Shown in pieces: positions 16,445 to 25,096 of a stretch of 64,000 nt of DNA. Every line of letters starts with the position of its first letter. The stretch's first letter is position 1. Both the position numbers and the translations under genes were made by a program. The notes under the pieces are model-generated. The model saw only the letters and a list, made by a program, of their open reading frames with translations, ran no database searches and was not told the DNA's origin. Source of the stretch: Hypnocyclicus thermotrophus (lineage in GTDB: Bacteria > Fusobacteriota > Fusobacteriia > Fusobacteriales > Fusobacteriaceae). The stretch spans positions 1-64,000 of the forward strand of contig NZ_SOBG01000006.1 in NCBI RefSeq assembly GCF_004365575.1, read 5' to 3'.

Positions 16445-16465
16445 AATTTACCTCACTATAAACAA

Positions 16466-16497
16466 TAAAATTGGGTGACCAAATTTCAAAGTCACCC
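16466..16497 (-). terminator. terminator downstream of mreB
   Basis: On the minus strand GGGTGAC and GTCACCC form a 7-bp stem with an 11-base loop, followed by AATTTTATTG. It lies between mreB and the secreted protein gene. Confidence 0.65.
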
Positions 16498-16507
16498 ATA
16501 TTTAAAA

Positions 16508-17554
16508 TTAATAATCTGTTTCTGGTGATATTATTACTTCTTTATATCTATCAAAATCATTTAATAATTTTTCAATTCCCATCACAACACAATTTAAAGG
16601 ATTTTCAGCTAAAATTACTGGTACATTTAAACTTTCAGATATTTTTTTATCTAATTCTCTAATAAGTCCCCCTCCACCAGCTAAAACTATTCCTTTTTGA
16701 TAAATATCCGCTGATAATTCTGGTGGTGTTTTTTCTAATGTTAATTTTATTTCTTCTATAATTTGAGATATAAGCTCTTCTAACGCTTCTTTTATTTCAT
16801 TTGCTTTTATTGTGATATTTCTTGGTAATCCATTTAACACATTTCTTCCTCTTACTTCACATTCTATATCTTCACTAAGTTCCATTGCTGTAGCAACATT
16901 TAATTTTATTTCTTCAGCTGTTTTTTCTCCTATTAACAAATTATGTTTTTGTCTTACATATTGGACTATTGCTTCATCAAATTTATTCCCAGCTATTCTT
17001 ACAGAAGTAGTTTTTACTATCCCTCCAAGAGATATTACAGCTATTTCTGTAGTCCCTCCTCCAATATCTACTATCATACTACCTTCTGGTTCGAATATCT
17101 CAAGTCCTGCTCCTATTGCTGCAGCCATAGGTTCTTCTATAAGATACGCTTCTCTTGCTCCAGCTTCTAATGTTACATCCATAACCGCCCTCTTTTCTAC
17201 TTGAGTTACTCCAGCTGGTACACATATTACTACTCTAGGTTTTGTTAAAAATTTTCTCTTATGAACTATCTTATAAAACTCTCTAAGCATTTTTTCTGTG
17301 ATTTCATAATCGGCTATAACTCCATTTTTAAGAGGTCTTATAGCTTCTATATTTGCGGGAGTTTTCCCTATCATTTTTTTTGCTTTTGCGCCTACTTCAT
17401 AGATTTTTTTACTTTTTACGTTAATAGCTACTACTGATGGTTCATTTAAAACTATCCCTTTATTCTTTAAGCACACTAATGTATTTGCTGTTCCTAAATC
17501 TATCCCTAAATCTTCTGAAAAAACTCCAAATACGTTGTTAAATATTCTTTTCAT
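16508..17554 (-). CDS. mreB: rod-shape actin homologue MreB
   Basis: About 348 residues with the actin-fold nucleotide motifs of MreB: DLGTANTLVCLK (phosphate 1), VDIGGGTTEIAVISLGG (phosphate 2) and VLAGGGGLIRELDKKI (adenosine). It polymerises under the membrane and directs elongasome peptidoglycan synthesis, implying a rod cell. ATG 17554 is preferred because GAGGTGG lies just upstream; the longer frame starts inside that site. It follows maf by 11 bases in a unit ftsK-like-maf-mreB. mreC is about 30 kb away under another promoter, and no mreD or rodA is seen here. Confidence 0.95.
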   Translation of the reverse strand: MKRIFNNVFGVFSEDLGIDLGTANTLVCLKNKGIVLNEPSVVAINVKSKKIYEVGAKAKKMIGKTPANIEAIRPLKNGVIADYEITEKMLREFYKIVHKRKFLTKPRVVICVPAGVTQVEKRAVMDVTLEAGAREAYLIEEPMAAAIGAGLEIFEPEGSMIVDIGGGTTEIAVISLGGIVKTTSVRIAGNKFDEAIVQYVRQKHNLLIGEKTAEEIKLNVATAMELSEDIECEVRGRNVLNGLPRNITIKANEIKEALEELISQIIEEIKLTLEKTPPELSADIYQKGIVLAGGGGLIRELDKKISESLNVPVILAENPLNCVVMGIEKLLNDFDRYKEVIISPETDY

Positions 17555-17565
17555 TTGCCACCTCA

Positions 17566-18147
17566 TTATAAATTTTCTATTTGTAATAAATCATATAATA
17601 ATTTTTCTCTTAGATCACTAACAAATTTTGATAAAGGAAATCCCATTACATTATAAAAATCTCCTTCTATCTTTTCAACTAATAAATTCCCTTTTTCTTG
17701 TATACCATAAGCTCCTGCCTTATCCAAAGGTTCTCCTTGGTTAATATACCATTTTATAAGTTCATTGTCTAGTTTTTTAAATGTTACTTTTGTTATTTCA
17801 TAATTTAATATTTTTATATTTTTTTCTATATTTAAAAACGAATATGCTGTTATTACATTATGGGTATTTCCTGACAACATTTTTAAATATTTTTTAGCTT
17901 CTTCTTTATTTTGGGGTTTCCCTAGAACCATATTATCATATACTACAACTGTATCTGCAGCTAATATATAACTAGTTTTATTTTGTTTTGCCACTTCAAT
18001 AGCTTTTTTATTTGCTATATCCATTATCTGTTCTAAAACATCATTTTTATCACTTACTTCTTCTACTTCTTTTGTTTTTATGTCAATATTTTTAAATATT
18101 TTTTCTAATATTTCTTTTCTTCGTGGAGATTTAGACGCTAATATCAT
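17566..18147 (-). CDS. maf: Maf-family nucleoside triphosphate pyrophosphatase
   Basis: A 193-residue house-cleaning pyrophosphatase. The N-terminal SKSPRRKEIL motif, the ADTVV segment, the LGKPQNKEEA motif and EPLDKAGAYGIQEKG are all family signatures. It hydrolyses dTTP/UTP or modified nucleotides to monophosphates, and overexpression in Bacillus inhibits septation. It overlaps the end of the FtsK-like gene by 17 bases and precedes mreB, an arrangement typical of cell-division loci. Confidence 0.92.
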   Translation of the reverse strand: MILASKSPRRKEILEKIFKNIDIKTKEVEEVSDKNDVLEQIMDIANKKAIEVAKQNKTSYILAADTVVVYDNMVLGKPQNKEEAKKYLKMLSGNTHNVITAYSFLNIEKNIKILNYEITKVTFKKLDNELIKWYINQGEPLDKAGAYGIQEKGNLLVEKIEGDFYNVMGFPLSKFVSDLREKLLYDLLQIENL

Positions 18148-19741
18148 TTTTCTCCTCCTTTAAATAATTTAATAATTCTTGTGTCATAGCTAATCCTACT
18201 TTATATTTTTTTTGCAAATATATAATATCCGTTTGATTATTTTTTATTTCCAACAATATTTTATCATATATATCTTTTCCAAAAATATCTATAAAAAAAT
18301 TTTCTTTTTGATTATTTTTTATTCCTTCACTCAATTTATCTTTATTAAAATTTTTTTGTTTTTCTTCTTCTAATTTTTCTTCTAATTTTTCTTTTTTTTC
18401 TAATTTTCTTTTCTTTTCTTTTATAATTTTATCTTTTATTTCTTTTTCTTTTTTATTCTCATCAATTGATTCTTCTTTTTTTAAATTAAAATCTATTTTT
18501 TTATTAATCACTTCTTTTTCTTCTATATCTTTTTTTCTATTATTTTCATTATTAAATAAAAATTGAACTTCTAAATTTTTTATATTTTTCAATTCTTCAT
18601 ATTCTTTAGTTATCATATTCGGCTCATTAAAAATTTTTTCCTGTACAAATTTTTTATTTTCTATATCTCTCAATTCTTCAACTTTTATTTCATTTTTATC
18701 TAAATTTTTTTTATTTTTTAATGACTCGTCTATTATTTTTATTTCTATTTGTTCTTTTTTTTGGTTTATTTTATTTTTTTCTTCTTTTCTTTTTTTTATT
18801 TCTCTTATTTTTTTTTCTCTTTCTTCTCTTTCTTTTCTTATTTTTTCTTTATGTTTCTTTTTTAATTCTTTTATTTTTTTTCTTCTTTCAAAAAAATTCG
18901 GTTTTTTAAATTTTATTAAATTATTTTTTTCTTGTATTAATTCACTTTTACTATTTAATTCTTCTTCTGCTTTTTTATTTTTTTTATCTTCTTTTTCTAT
19001 TTTTATAGATTTTTCAAATTCAAAAAAAGTATTTCTAAAATACTTTCTTTCTATTTGAAAATCATAATTTGAGTTTTTAGATTGTTTTTTTTCATTTTTT
19101 TTATTCTTACTTTCCCTTTTATTCTTACCCTCTTTTTTTTCAGTTCTCTCTTTTATTTGTTTTCTAAGCTTTTCCTTTTTATCATTTAAAAAAATATCCT
19201 CGAATTTATTGTTTTTCAATTCTACTGCTTTTTTTTCTTTTTTCTTAAATTTATTACTCTTTATTTTTTTTAATGTTCTATAACTAAAGCCTATTATTTT
19301 CCCAAAGACTATTAAAAAAACTAGGGGAAATACTAAACTATTTAATACAATAATAATGTTTTTACTTAACATATTAAATAAAGTACTTAATAATACAGTA
19401 ACTAATATTCCTTTTCTTTCCCAATAATTATTAAGAATATAAGTAATAATTTCTCGCTTCGATATGACACTTTTAAGATTCAAATATAAATTAAATATTT
19501 CTATTTGAAATAAAAACAGTAAAAATATTTTTAGTCTAAATGATATCATATCATATATTTCATTCTTAAAATTAATGATTATAGCAAAAATTATCAAGTA
19601 TATTGTTAATAAATTATAGTAACTTCCTAAAAAATTATAAATCAATTTATAAATGTTAGTATTAAGTATACTAATGGAAAGTAAAAATAATGCCGATATA
19701 AATAATGAAATACTTATAATTTTTTTTTGTTCTTTACCCAT
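18131..19741 (-). CDS. FtsK-like membrane protein lacking the ATPase motor domain
   Basis: A 536-residue protein. Residues about 8-150 hold four or five transmembrane helices with the layout of the FtsK N-terminal membrane domain. Residues about 150-480 are an extremely Lys/Glu/Asn-rich, low-complexity linker with coiled-coil potential. The last 53 residues (484-536) resemble the FtsK gamma winged helix: DIYDKILLEIKN followed by YLQKKYKVGLAMTQELLNYL, comparable with SLLQRRLRIGYNRAARL in FtsK. No Walker A, Walker B or RecA-like motor is present between them. The frame is open throughout, and there is a good promoter and AGGGG site. It may act as a septal scaffold or DNA-recognition adaptor; the function is unproven. 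Confidence 0.6.
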   Translation of the reverse strand: MGKEQKKIISISLFISALFLLSISILNTNIYKLIYNFLGSYYNLLTIYLIIFAIIINFKNEIYDMISFRLKIFLLFLFQIEIFNLYLNLKSVISKREIITYILNNYWERKGILVTVLLSTLFNMLSKNIIIVLNSLVFPLVFLIVFGKIIGFSYRTLKKIKSNKFKKKEKKAVELKNNKFEDIFLNDKKEKLRKQIKERTEKKEGKNKRESKNKKNEKKQSKNSNYDFQIERKYFRNTFFEFEKSIKIEKEDKKNKKAEEELNSKSELIQEKNNLIKFKKPNFFERRKKIKELKKKHKEKIRKEREEREKKIREIKKRKEEKNKINQKKEQIEIKIIDESLKNKKNLDKNEIKVEELRDIENKKFVQEKIFNEPNMITKEYEELKNIKNLEVQFLFNNENNRKKDIEEKEVINKKIDFNLKKEESIDENKKEKEIKDKIIKEKKRKLEKKEKLEEKLEEEKQKNFNKDKLSEGIKNNQKENFFIDIFGKDIYDKILLEIKNNQTDIIYLQKKYKVGLAMTQELLNYLKEEKNDISV

Positions 19742-19777
19742 TTATAATCCCCTTTTAAAAAAAAATATAATAAGTAA

Positions 19778-19806
19778 ATTCTATCATATCAAATTCTTTT
19801 TTTCAA
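19778..19806 (-). promoter_or_regulatory. promoter of the ftsK-like-maf-mreB unit
   Basis: On the minus strand TTGAAA, 17 bases, TAGAAT, about 40 bases before the start codon. Divergent from the promoter at 19833-19861. Confidence 0.65.
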
Positions 19807-19832
19807 GAATTGATAGTTAGATTTTTATACTA

Positions 19833-19861
19833 TTTACATTATTTTTATCATATGTTAAAAT
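19833..19861 (+). promoter_or_regulatory. promoter of the rseC-like/barrel unit
   Basis: TTTACA, 17 bases, TAAAAT, with the start codon about 36 bases downstream. Confidence 0.6.
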
Positions 19862-19897
19862 ATAAAATATTATTAATTTTTAAAGGAGTAGATGGAA

Positions 19898-20302
19898 ATG
19901 AAAAATAAAGGAATAATTACTGAAATAAATAATAACGAAATAAAAGTAAATTTATTTAAAGATAGTGCTTGTAGCCATTGTTCTGGTTGCAGTGATGGAG
20001 ATAAAATGTCATGTGAATATACTTTTAAAACAAATACTACTGGATTAAAAGAAGGAGATATAATTGACTTTGAAATGAATAACAACTCATTATTAAAACT
20101 TGGACTTACTGTTTATATTCTTCCTATATTTTTATTATTTTTTATGTATTTTTTAGGTAGTTTAATAAAATTATCTCAAGGAGCTAATATTTTATTTAGT
20201 TTTTTAGGTCTTATTATATATTTTATTATTCTTTTTGTAATAGAAAAAATATATGGTAAAAACTTTTTAAACCAAAATATAAAAATTTCAAAAGGTGAGT
20301 AA
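19898..20302 (+). CDS. RseC/MucC-like SoxR-reducing family protein
   Basis: A protein of about 134 residues with a short cytosolic domain carrying four cysteines, C25, C28, C31 and C39 (CSHCSGCSDGDKMSC), the pattern of RseC. It is followed by two transmembrane helices (about 66-86 and 94-115) and a basic tail. In Proteobacteria RseC influences sigma-E and SoxR reduction; in anaerobes similar proteins often accompany Rnf complexes, which are not seen here. Spacing to AAAGGAG favours ATG 19898 over ATG 19892. It is followed after two bases by two outer-membrane barrel genes, which hints at an envelope role. Confidence 0.8.
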   Translation: MKNKGIITEINNNEIKVNLFKDSACSHCSGCSDGDKMSCEYTFKTNTTGLKEGDIIDFEMNNNSLLKLGLTVYILPIFLLFFMYFLGSLIKLSQGANILFSFLGLIIYFIILFVIEKIYGKNFLNQNIKISKGE

Positions 20303-20304
20303 AT

Positions 20305-20748
20305 ATGTCTAAAATAAAAATAATCTTTTTATTTTTTCTAATAATTTCTCTTTCTAGTTTTTCAGAATACTATGCAATTGGAGCAAATTTAGGAAGTAAT
20401 AAAGGATTAAATCTTTTAATTTATAATTCACAAGAAAAAGCAGTTCAAGTAAACTCTTCTTGGAGTTTAAATAATACTAGTACAACTTTTATTTTTTCTT
20501 TTGATCAAGTCTATTTTTCTCTAATGCCTGATGGTGTTACTCCTATGTATTATGGTGTTGGTATGAAAGTCTCAAATAAAGAAGATGAATACATTGGTGT
20601 TAGAGGTGTTTTAGGTGCATCATATTTTGCCCAAGATATTGATGAAAACTTAGAACTTTATATCGAGCTAGATCCTACTTTTCATTTAGCAGCCACAACA
20701 AATTTTTTGGCATTAGAAATTGGCTTAGGATTTAGATACTATTTTTAA
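20305..20748 (+). CDS. small outer-membrane beta-barrel-like protein A
   Basis: A 147-residue protein with a signal peptide (KIKIIFLFFLIISLSSFS) and a mature part of alternating beta strands. It ends GLGFRYYF, where the terminal aromatic residue is the outer-membrane assembly signature. It is paralogous to the next gene, sharing a strand block around DENLELY and the final GFRYY. Probably a narrow eight-strand-type barrel; no known family was recognised. It is co-transcribed with the RseC-like gene. Confidence 0.75.
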   Translation: MSKIKIIFLFFLIISLSSFSEYYAIGANLGSNKGLNLLIYNSQEKAVQVNSSWSLNNTSTTFIFSFDQVYFSLMPDGVTPMYYGVGMKVSNKEDEYIGVRGVLGASYFAQDIDENLELYIELDPTFHLAATTNFLALEIGLGFRYYF

Positions 20749-20762
20749 AAAAGGTGAGAGAT

Positions 20763-21278
20763 GTGATAAAAAAAATTTGTGGGATTTATTTTTTAATTTT
20801 CATATACAGTTTTGCTGCATATGAAGAATTCAAAAATGATTCTAGCTATGAAGAAACTATAAATTTATATTCTGGAAGTTCTTATTTTAATAATAATATT
20901 ACTTCTGCTATTGGATTAAACCTTGGAACTACTACAGGATTAAATCTTGTTTACAATAACATTTCACTTACTTTAGATAGTAGGATTCTTAGTATTACTA
21001 ATCCTACTTTGGCTCTTAGTATTGATTCTATTTCTAAAGATGATTTTTTTACAATTGATTCTGGTATCCCATTTCATTATGGTATTGGTATTAAATTAAC
21101 TACTAGTGATAATACTAAATTTGGTTTTAGAGGATTAGTTGGTTCTAGTATTAGACTTTCTGATTTTGATGAGAATTTAGAATTATATGGAGATTTTATT
21201 CCTACTTTTTATTTACCATCATATGGAAACTTTTTAGTTTTCGAATTTGCGATTGGCTTTAGGTATTATTTACCATAA
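20763..21278 (+). CDS. small outer-membrane beta-barrel-like protein B
   Basis: About 171 residues: a signal peptide (IKKICGIYFLIFIYSFAA), a short acidic mature N terminus, then beta strands ending AIGFRYYLP. The block RGLVGSSIRLSDFDENLELYG matches RGVLGASYFAQDIDENLELYI of the preceding protein, so the pair arose by tandem duplication. The start is probably GTG 20763, with AAGGTGA a few bases upstream; GTG 20754 lies inside that site. It is the last gene of the unit, before a strong terminator. Confidence 0.75.
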   Translation: MIKKICGIYFLIFIYSFAAYEEFKNDSSYEETINLYSGSSYFNNNITSAIGLNLGTTTGLNLVYNNISLTLDSRILSITNPTLALSIDSISKDDFFTIDSGIPFHYGIGIKLTTSDNTKFGFRGLVGSSIRLSDFDENLELYGDFIPTFYLPSYGNFLVFEFAIGFRYYLP

Positions 21279-21316
21279 AAAAAGTGAAATTTGATTTTTC
21301 AAATTTCACTTTTTTT
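21277..21316. terminator. bidirectional terminator between barrel B and the LysR gene
   Basis: Arms AAAAAAAGTGAAATTTGA and TCAAATTTCACTTTTTTT form an 18-bp stem with a TTTT loop between convergent genes. Confidence 0.85.
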
Positions 21317-22178
21317 ATATTCTAAATTCTTTTAATTGTTTTATAAATTTTTGTATCTCTTTTTTATCGTATTTATCTTTAGTTACAACTAACTGATATC
21401 CATCATTATTATCAAATTCTTCTATAACTTTAAATTCACCTTTTTCTATCTCTAAATAAACTGAGTAATAAGGTAATACTGTATATCCAAATCCTTCTTT
21501 AACAAGATTTTTTATTGTTTCAATACTTCCTTGTACTGAAATTTTATCATCTAAACTTACTTTATATTTTTTTTCAAAATTAGCAATATTTTTTCTCGTT
21601 AATGGGCTATCATTTCTCATAATTAATTTTTTTTCTGCAAGTTCAGTAGGATCATCTATCTCTTCATTATAAATAATTACAAAAGGATAATTTGCTATTT
21701 CTATAACTTCTAATTCCTTATCTTTTACATAATATGTTCCCATCAAAGCAACATCTACTTTTCCTTCTTTTAAATCTTTAATAAGTGGTGTTCGATCTTT
21801 TATTATTAAATCAAATTCAATTTCAGGATAATTCATTACAAATTGTCTTAAAATTCTTGGAAGCATTTGCTCACCAATAAGATGTGTTGATCCTATTACA
21901 ATTTTTGCTTTATCATATACAACAATTCTTTCTATCTCTTTTTCTGCTCTTTTAACTTTTTGAAATATTTCTTCGGCTATTTTATATAATACTTCTCCAG
22001 AATAAGTTAACTTAATTTTTTTAGAACTTCTATCAAAAAGTTTTGTATTTAAAAGCTCTTCAAATTTTTTAATTTGAATAGATACCGCTGATTGATTTAT
22101 GTATAACTTATTTGCAGCTTTAGTAAAACTACCTTCATTTGCTACTTCATAAAATATTTTTAAATAATGTAAATCCAT
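21315..22178 (-). CDS. LysR-family transcriptional regulator
   Basis: About 287 residues. The N-terminal winged helix-turn-helix (MDLHYLKIFYEVANEGSFTKAANKLYINQSAVSIQIKKFEELL) is textbook LysR, followed by a periplasmic-binding-like effector domain (about 90-287). The sub-type resembles CysL/CbbR regulators, but the effector is unknown. ATG 22178 has GGGGG upstream; the upstream TTG alternative is less likely. It has its own promoter just after the valS terminator and is transcribed alone, so no divergent target gene is apparent. Confidence 0.9.
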   Translation of the reverse strand: MDLHYLKIFYEVANEGSFTKAANKLYINQSAVSIQIKKFEELLNTKLFDRSSKKIKLTYSGEVLYKIAEEIFQKVKRAEKEIERIVVYDKAKIVIGSTHLIGEQMLPRILRQFVMNYPEIEFDLIIKDRTPLIKDLKEGKVDVALMGTYYVKDKELEVIEIANYPFVIIYNEEIDDPTELAEKKLIMRNDSPLTRKNIANFEKKYKVSLDDKISVQGSIETIKNLVKEGFGYTVLPYYSVYLEIEKGEFKVIEEFDNNDGYQLVVTKDKYDKKEIQKFIKQLKEFRI

Positions 22179-22211
22179 ATATAATTCCCCCAAATTTGTT
22201 CTTTGTGTTTC

Positions 22212-22240
22212 ATTATACTACTTTTTATTTAATAATTCAA
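22212..22240 (-). promoter_or_regulatory. promoter of the LysR gene
   Basis: Minus strand TTGAAT, 17 bases, TATAAT, in the gap after valS. Confidence 0.7.
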
Positions 22241-22242
22241 GA

Positions 22243-22266
22243 AAAAAGAGGATTGCTCCTCTTTTT
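22243..22266 (-). terminator. valS terminator
   Basis: Arms AAAAAGAGGA and TCCTCTTTTT with a four-base loop, directly abutting the valS TAG stop and upstream of the lysR promoter. Confidence 0.75.
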
Positions 22267-24921
22267 CTATTTAAAACTTTCCAAATTGGCTTTTAATTTA
22301 GATAATTTATCTTCATATTCTTTTTGTATTTTTTTCTCTCTTTCTATAATTGCAGTTGGGGCTTTTGAAACAAATTTTTCATTATTTAACTTACCATTTA
22401 CCTTAGCTAACTCTTTTTCTATTTTCTCTATTTGCATAGTTATTTTTTTAATTTCTGCATCCAAATCTAATATTCCTTCTAAAGGTACATATAGTTCACT
22501 TCCATTTGCTACTCTAAATCCTGAACTTGCTGGTCTTTCCATATTTCTTCCGTATTTTAAATTAGATAATTTTGCCAGATTTTTTATAAAAATACTATTT
22601 TCTTCTAATACTTTTAATTCGTTTTCTACACTACTTTTTATTAAAACTTCTAAATCTTTTGCTGGTGATATATTCATTTCTGCTCTTATATTTCTTATTG
22701 AACTTACTAATGTTTGAATATATTCAAAATCTTTTTCAATGTTTTTATTAATTTTATTATTATTTAATACTGGATAAGCTTCTAACATAATAGTTTCTTT
22801 TCCAGTATTTAAATTTTGCCAAATTTCTTCTGTTATAAACGGCATAAATGGATGTAATAATCTAAGCCCTTTTTCTAATATATCCCAAAGAACATATTGA
22901 GCTGTTTTTTTACCTATTTCATCATTTGAATTATATAATCTTATTTTAGCTATTTCTACATACCAATCACAAAAATCTCCCCTTAAAAATTCATATACTA
23001 TTTTAGCTGCTTCATCTAAAATATGTTTTTCTAATTTTTCATTAACTTCTTTAATTGTAGTATTTAATCTTGAATATATCCATTTATCGACTAACTCAAG
23101 ATTTAACTCATCTTTATTTATACTATTCTTATCAAAACCTTCTAGATTCATAAGTACAAATCTTGATGCATTCCATATCTTATTAGCAAAATTTCTTCCC
23201 ATTTCAATAAGTTTTTCAGAAAAAAATACATCTTGACCTTGAGAAGTATTATATATCATTGTAAACCTAATAGCATCTGCCCCATATTTTTCTATTAAAT
23301 CAAGAGGATCTGGAGAATTTCCTAATGATTTCGACATTTTTCTACCTTGTTCATCTCTTACTATACCATGTAAGTACACTGTTTTAAATGGTACTTCTTT
23401 CATTTCATATAATCCCATCATTATCATTCTAGCAATCCAAAAAAATAATATATCTGCTCCTGTTACTATTGTTGCTGTTGGATAAAACATATCTAATTCA
23501 GGTGTTTTTTCCGGCCATCCCATAGTTGAAAAAGGCCAAAGTGCTGATGAAAACCATGTATCAAGTACATCTGTTTCTTGAGTAAGTTCTACTTCTTTAC
23601 CAAATTTTTCTTTTGCTTTAGCTTTAGCTTCTTCCATATTTCTAGCTACAAACATCGTTCCATCTTCTGCATAATATGCTGGTATTCTATGTCCCCACCA
23701 TATCTGTCTAGAAATACACCAATCTCTTATATTTTCAAGCCAATTAAAATATACTTTTTCCCATCTTTTAGGAATTATTTTTACTTCACCATTTCTTACT
23801 ACTTCAAGTGCTTTTTCAGCAAGAGGTTTCATTTTTACAAACCATTGTTTTGATACTCTAGGTTCTACTACTGTATCGCATCTATAGCAATGTCCTACAG
23901 CGTGATTATGAACTTTACTTCCTACTAATAATCCTAATTCTTCAAGATCTTTTAAAATTTCTTTTCTTGCTTCAAATCTATCAAGTCCTTTATATTTTCC
24001 ACCATTTTCATTTATCTTTCCAGTATCTGTCATTATATTTAAAATTTCTAAATTTTGTCTTTCTCCTACTTCAAAATCATTAGGATCATGTGCTGGTGTC
24101 ATTTTTACTACACCTGTCCCAAATTCCATATCTACATAATCGTCTGCTACTATTGATATTTCTCTATTTAATAATGGTAAAACAACTGATTTCCCTATAA
24201 GATGTTTATATCTTTCATCTTCTGGATGAACAGCTACCCCTGTATCACCAAGCATAGTTTCTGGTCTTGTAGTAGCTATTACTAAATAATCTTCACTATC
24301 TTTTATAGGATATTTTATTTCCCATATTCGTCCTTCTTTATCTATATGCTCTACTTCATCATCAGCAAGTGCTGTAGTACATCTAGGACACCAATTCACC
24401 ATATATTCCCCTTGATAAATAAGTCCATCTTCATATAATTTTATAAAAATCTCTTTAACTGCATCTGAAAGTCCCTCATCCATTGTAAATCTTTCTCTAT
24501 CCCAATCAAGAGAAGCACCTAATTTTCTAAGTTGTTTAGTTATTATTCCACCATGCTCTTCTTTCCATTTCCATACTTCTTCTATGAATTTCTCTCTTCC
24601 TAAATCTTCTTTCGTTAAATTTTCAGTAGCTAATTTTCTTTCTACTTTATTTTGAGTAGCTATCCCTGCATGATCAGTTCCTGGCATCCATAAAGTATTA
24701 TATCCACTCATTCTTTTCCATCTTACAAGTGTATCTTGAATAGAATTATTTAATACATGCCCCATATGTAAAATTCCTGTTACATTTGGTGGTGGAATAA
24801 CTATACTATATCCCTCTTTTTCGTTATCTAATGTAGCCGCAAAATATTTATTTTTTTCCCATTTTTTATACCACTTATCCTCAATTTCATTTGGAGAATA
24901 AGTTTTAGCCATATCTTTCAT
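22267..24921 (-). CDS. valS: valyl-tRNA synthetase
   Basis: An 884-residue class I synthetase charging tRNA(Val). The HMGH form of the HIGH motif is at 52-55 (VTGILHMGHVLNN) and KMSKS is at about 526-530 (GRKMSKSLGNS). The CP1 editing domain lies between them, with the Cys-containing zinc knuckle WCPRC. The anticodon-binding helical domain and the C-terminal coiled-coil arm (LDAEIKKITMQIEKIEKELAKVNGKL) are complete. The start is ATG 24921 with AAGGAGGAG upstream. It is monocistronic. Expression appears to be set by a leader-peptide attenuator at 24968-25122, described separately. Confidence 0.97.
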   Translation of the reverse strand: MKDMAKTYSPNEIEDKWYKKWEKNKYFAATLDNEKEGYSIVIPPPNVTGILHMGHVLNNSIQDTLVRWKRMSGYNTLWMPGTDHAGIATQNKVERKLATENLTKEDLGREKFIEEVWKWKEEHGGIITKQLRKLGASLDWDRERFTMDEGLSDAVKEIFIKLYEDGLIYQGEYMVNWCPRCTTALADDEVEHIDKEGRIWEIKYPIKDSEDYLVIATTRPETMLGDTGVAVHPEDERYKHLIGKSVVLPLLNREISIVADDYVDMEFGTGVVKMTPAHDPNDFEVGERQNLEILNIMTDTGKINENGGKYKGLDRFEARKEILKDLEELGLLVGSKVHNHAVGHCYRCDTVVEPRVSKQWFVKMKPLAEKALEVVRNGEVKIIPKRWEKVYFNWLENIRDWCISRQIWWGHRIPAYYAEDGTMFVARNMEEAKAKAKEKFGKEVELTQETDVLDTWFSSALWPFSTMGWPEKTPELDMFYPTATIVTGADILFFWIARMIMMGLYEMKEVPFKTVYLHGIVRDEQGRKMSKSLGNSPDPLDLIEKYGADAIRFTMIYNTSQGQDVFFSEKLIEMGRNFANKIWNASRFVLMNLEGFDKNSINKDELNLELVDKWIYSRLNTTIKEVNEKLEKHILDEAAKIVYEFLRGDFCDWYVEIAKIRLYNSNDEIGKKTAQYVLWDILEKGLRLLHPFMPFITEEIWQNLNTGKETIMLEAYPVLNNNKINKNIEKDFEYIQTLVSSIRNIRAEMNISPAKDLEVLIKSSVENELKVLEENSIFIKNLAKLSNLKYGRNMERPASSGFRVANGSELYVPLEGILDLDAEIKKITMQIEKIEKELAKVNGKLNNEKFVSKAPTAIIEREKKIQKEYEDKLSKLKANLESFK

Positions 24922-24967
24922 ATTAGCTCCTCCTTAAATATATTTTAAACTTTTAATTATTAAACAT

Positions 24968-24996
24968 AAAAAAAACAGCTATATAGAATAGCTGTT
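24968..24996 (-). terminator. intrinsic terminator in the valS leader (attenuator stem 3:4)
   Basis: On the minus strand AACAGCTA (24996-24989) and TAGCTGTT (24981-24974) pair perfectly around TTCTATA and run into eight Ts. It lies 46 bases before the valS start codon, so it must be regulated. Part of its 5' arm and loop, CTATTCTATA (24991-24982), is shared with the antiterminator. Confidence 0.85.
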
Positions 24997-25096
24997 AATT
25001 GACTTTTTAATAAATTTTGATAAAATCAATTCTTAGCATGAGTCATAACTATTCTATAATTATTATTTTAAAAATAATATATTATTTTTTACGACT
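24982..25096 (-). promoter_or_regulatory. valS transcription attenuator: competing RNA stems
   Basis: Segment 1 (AGTCGTAA, 25096-25089, the Val-Val codons of the leader peptide) can pair over 8 bp with segment 2b (TTATGACT, 25048-25041). Segment 2 (TATAGAATAG, 25058-25049, plus TGACT of 2b) can instead pair with segment 3 (AGTCA at 25004-25000 and CTATTCTATA at 24991-24982, 10 plus 5 bp). Segment 3 alternatively enters the terminator stem. Stalling at valine codons would mask segment 1, free segment 2 for segment 3, and prevent termination. The pairings are read from the sequence; the regulatory outcome is inferred from classical amino-acid attenuators. Confidence 0.75.

Noticed and set aside
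18361-19260. CRISPR or short tandem repeat array in T/C-rich tracts
   Set aside because: The repetition reflects Lys/Glu codons on the other strand, with no fixed repeat unit or spacers.
18151-19300. Plus-strand frame of poly-Phe/Leu opposite the FtsK-like linker as a membrane protein gene
   Set aside because: It is the antisense shadow of the Lys/Glu-rich linker, with no ribosome-binding site or family motif.
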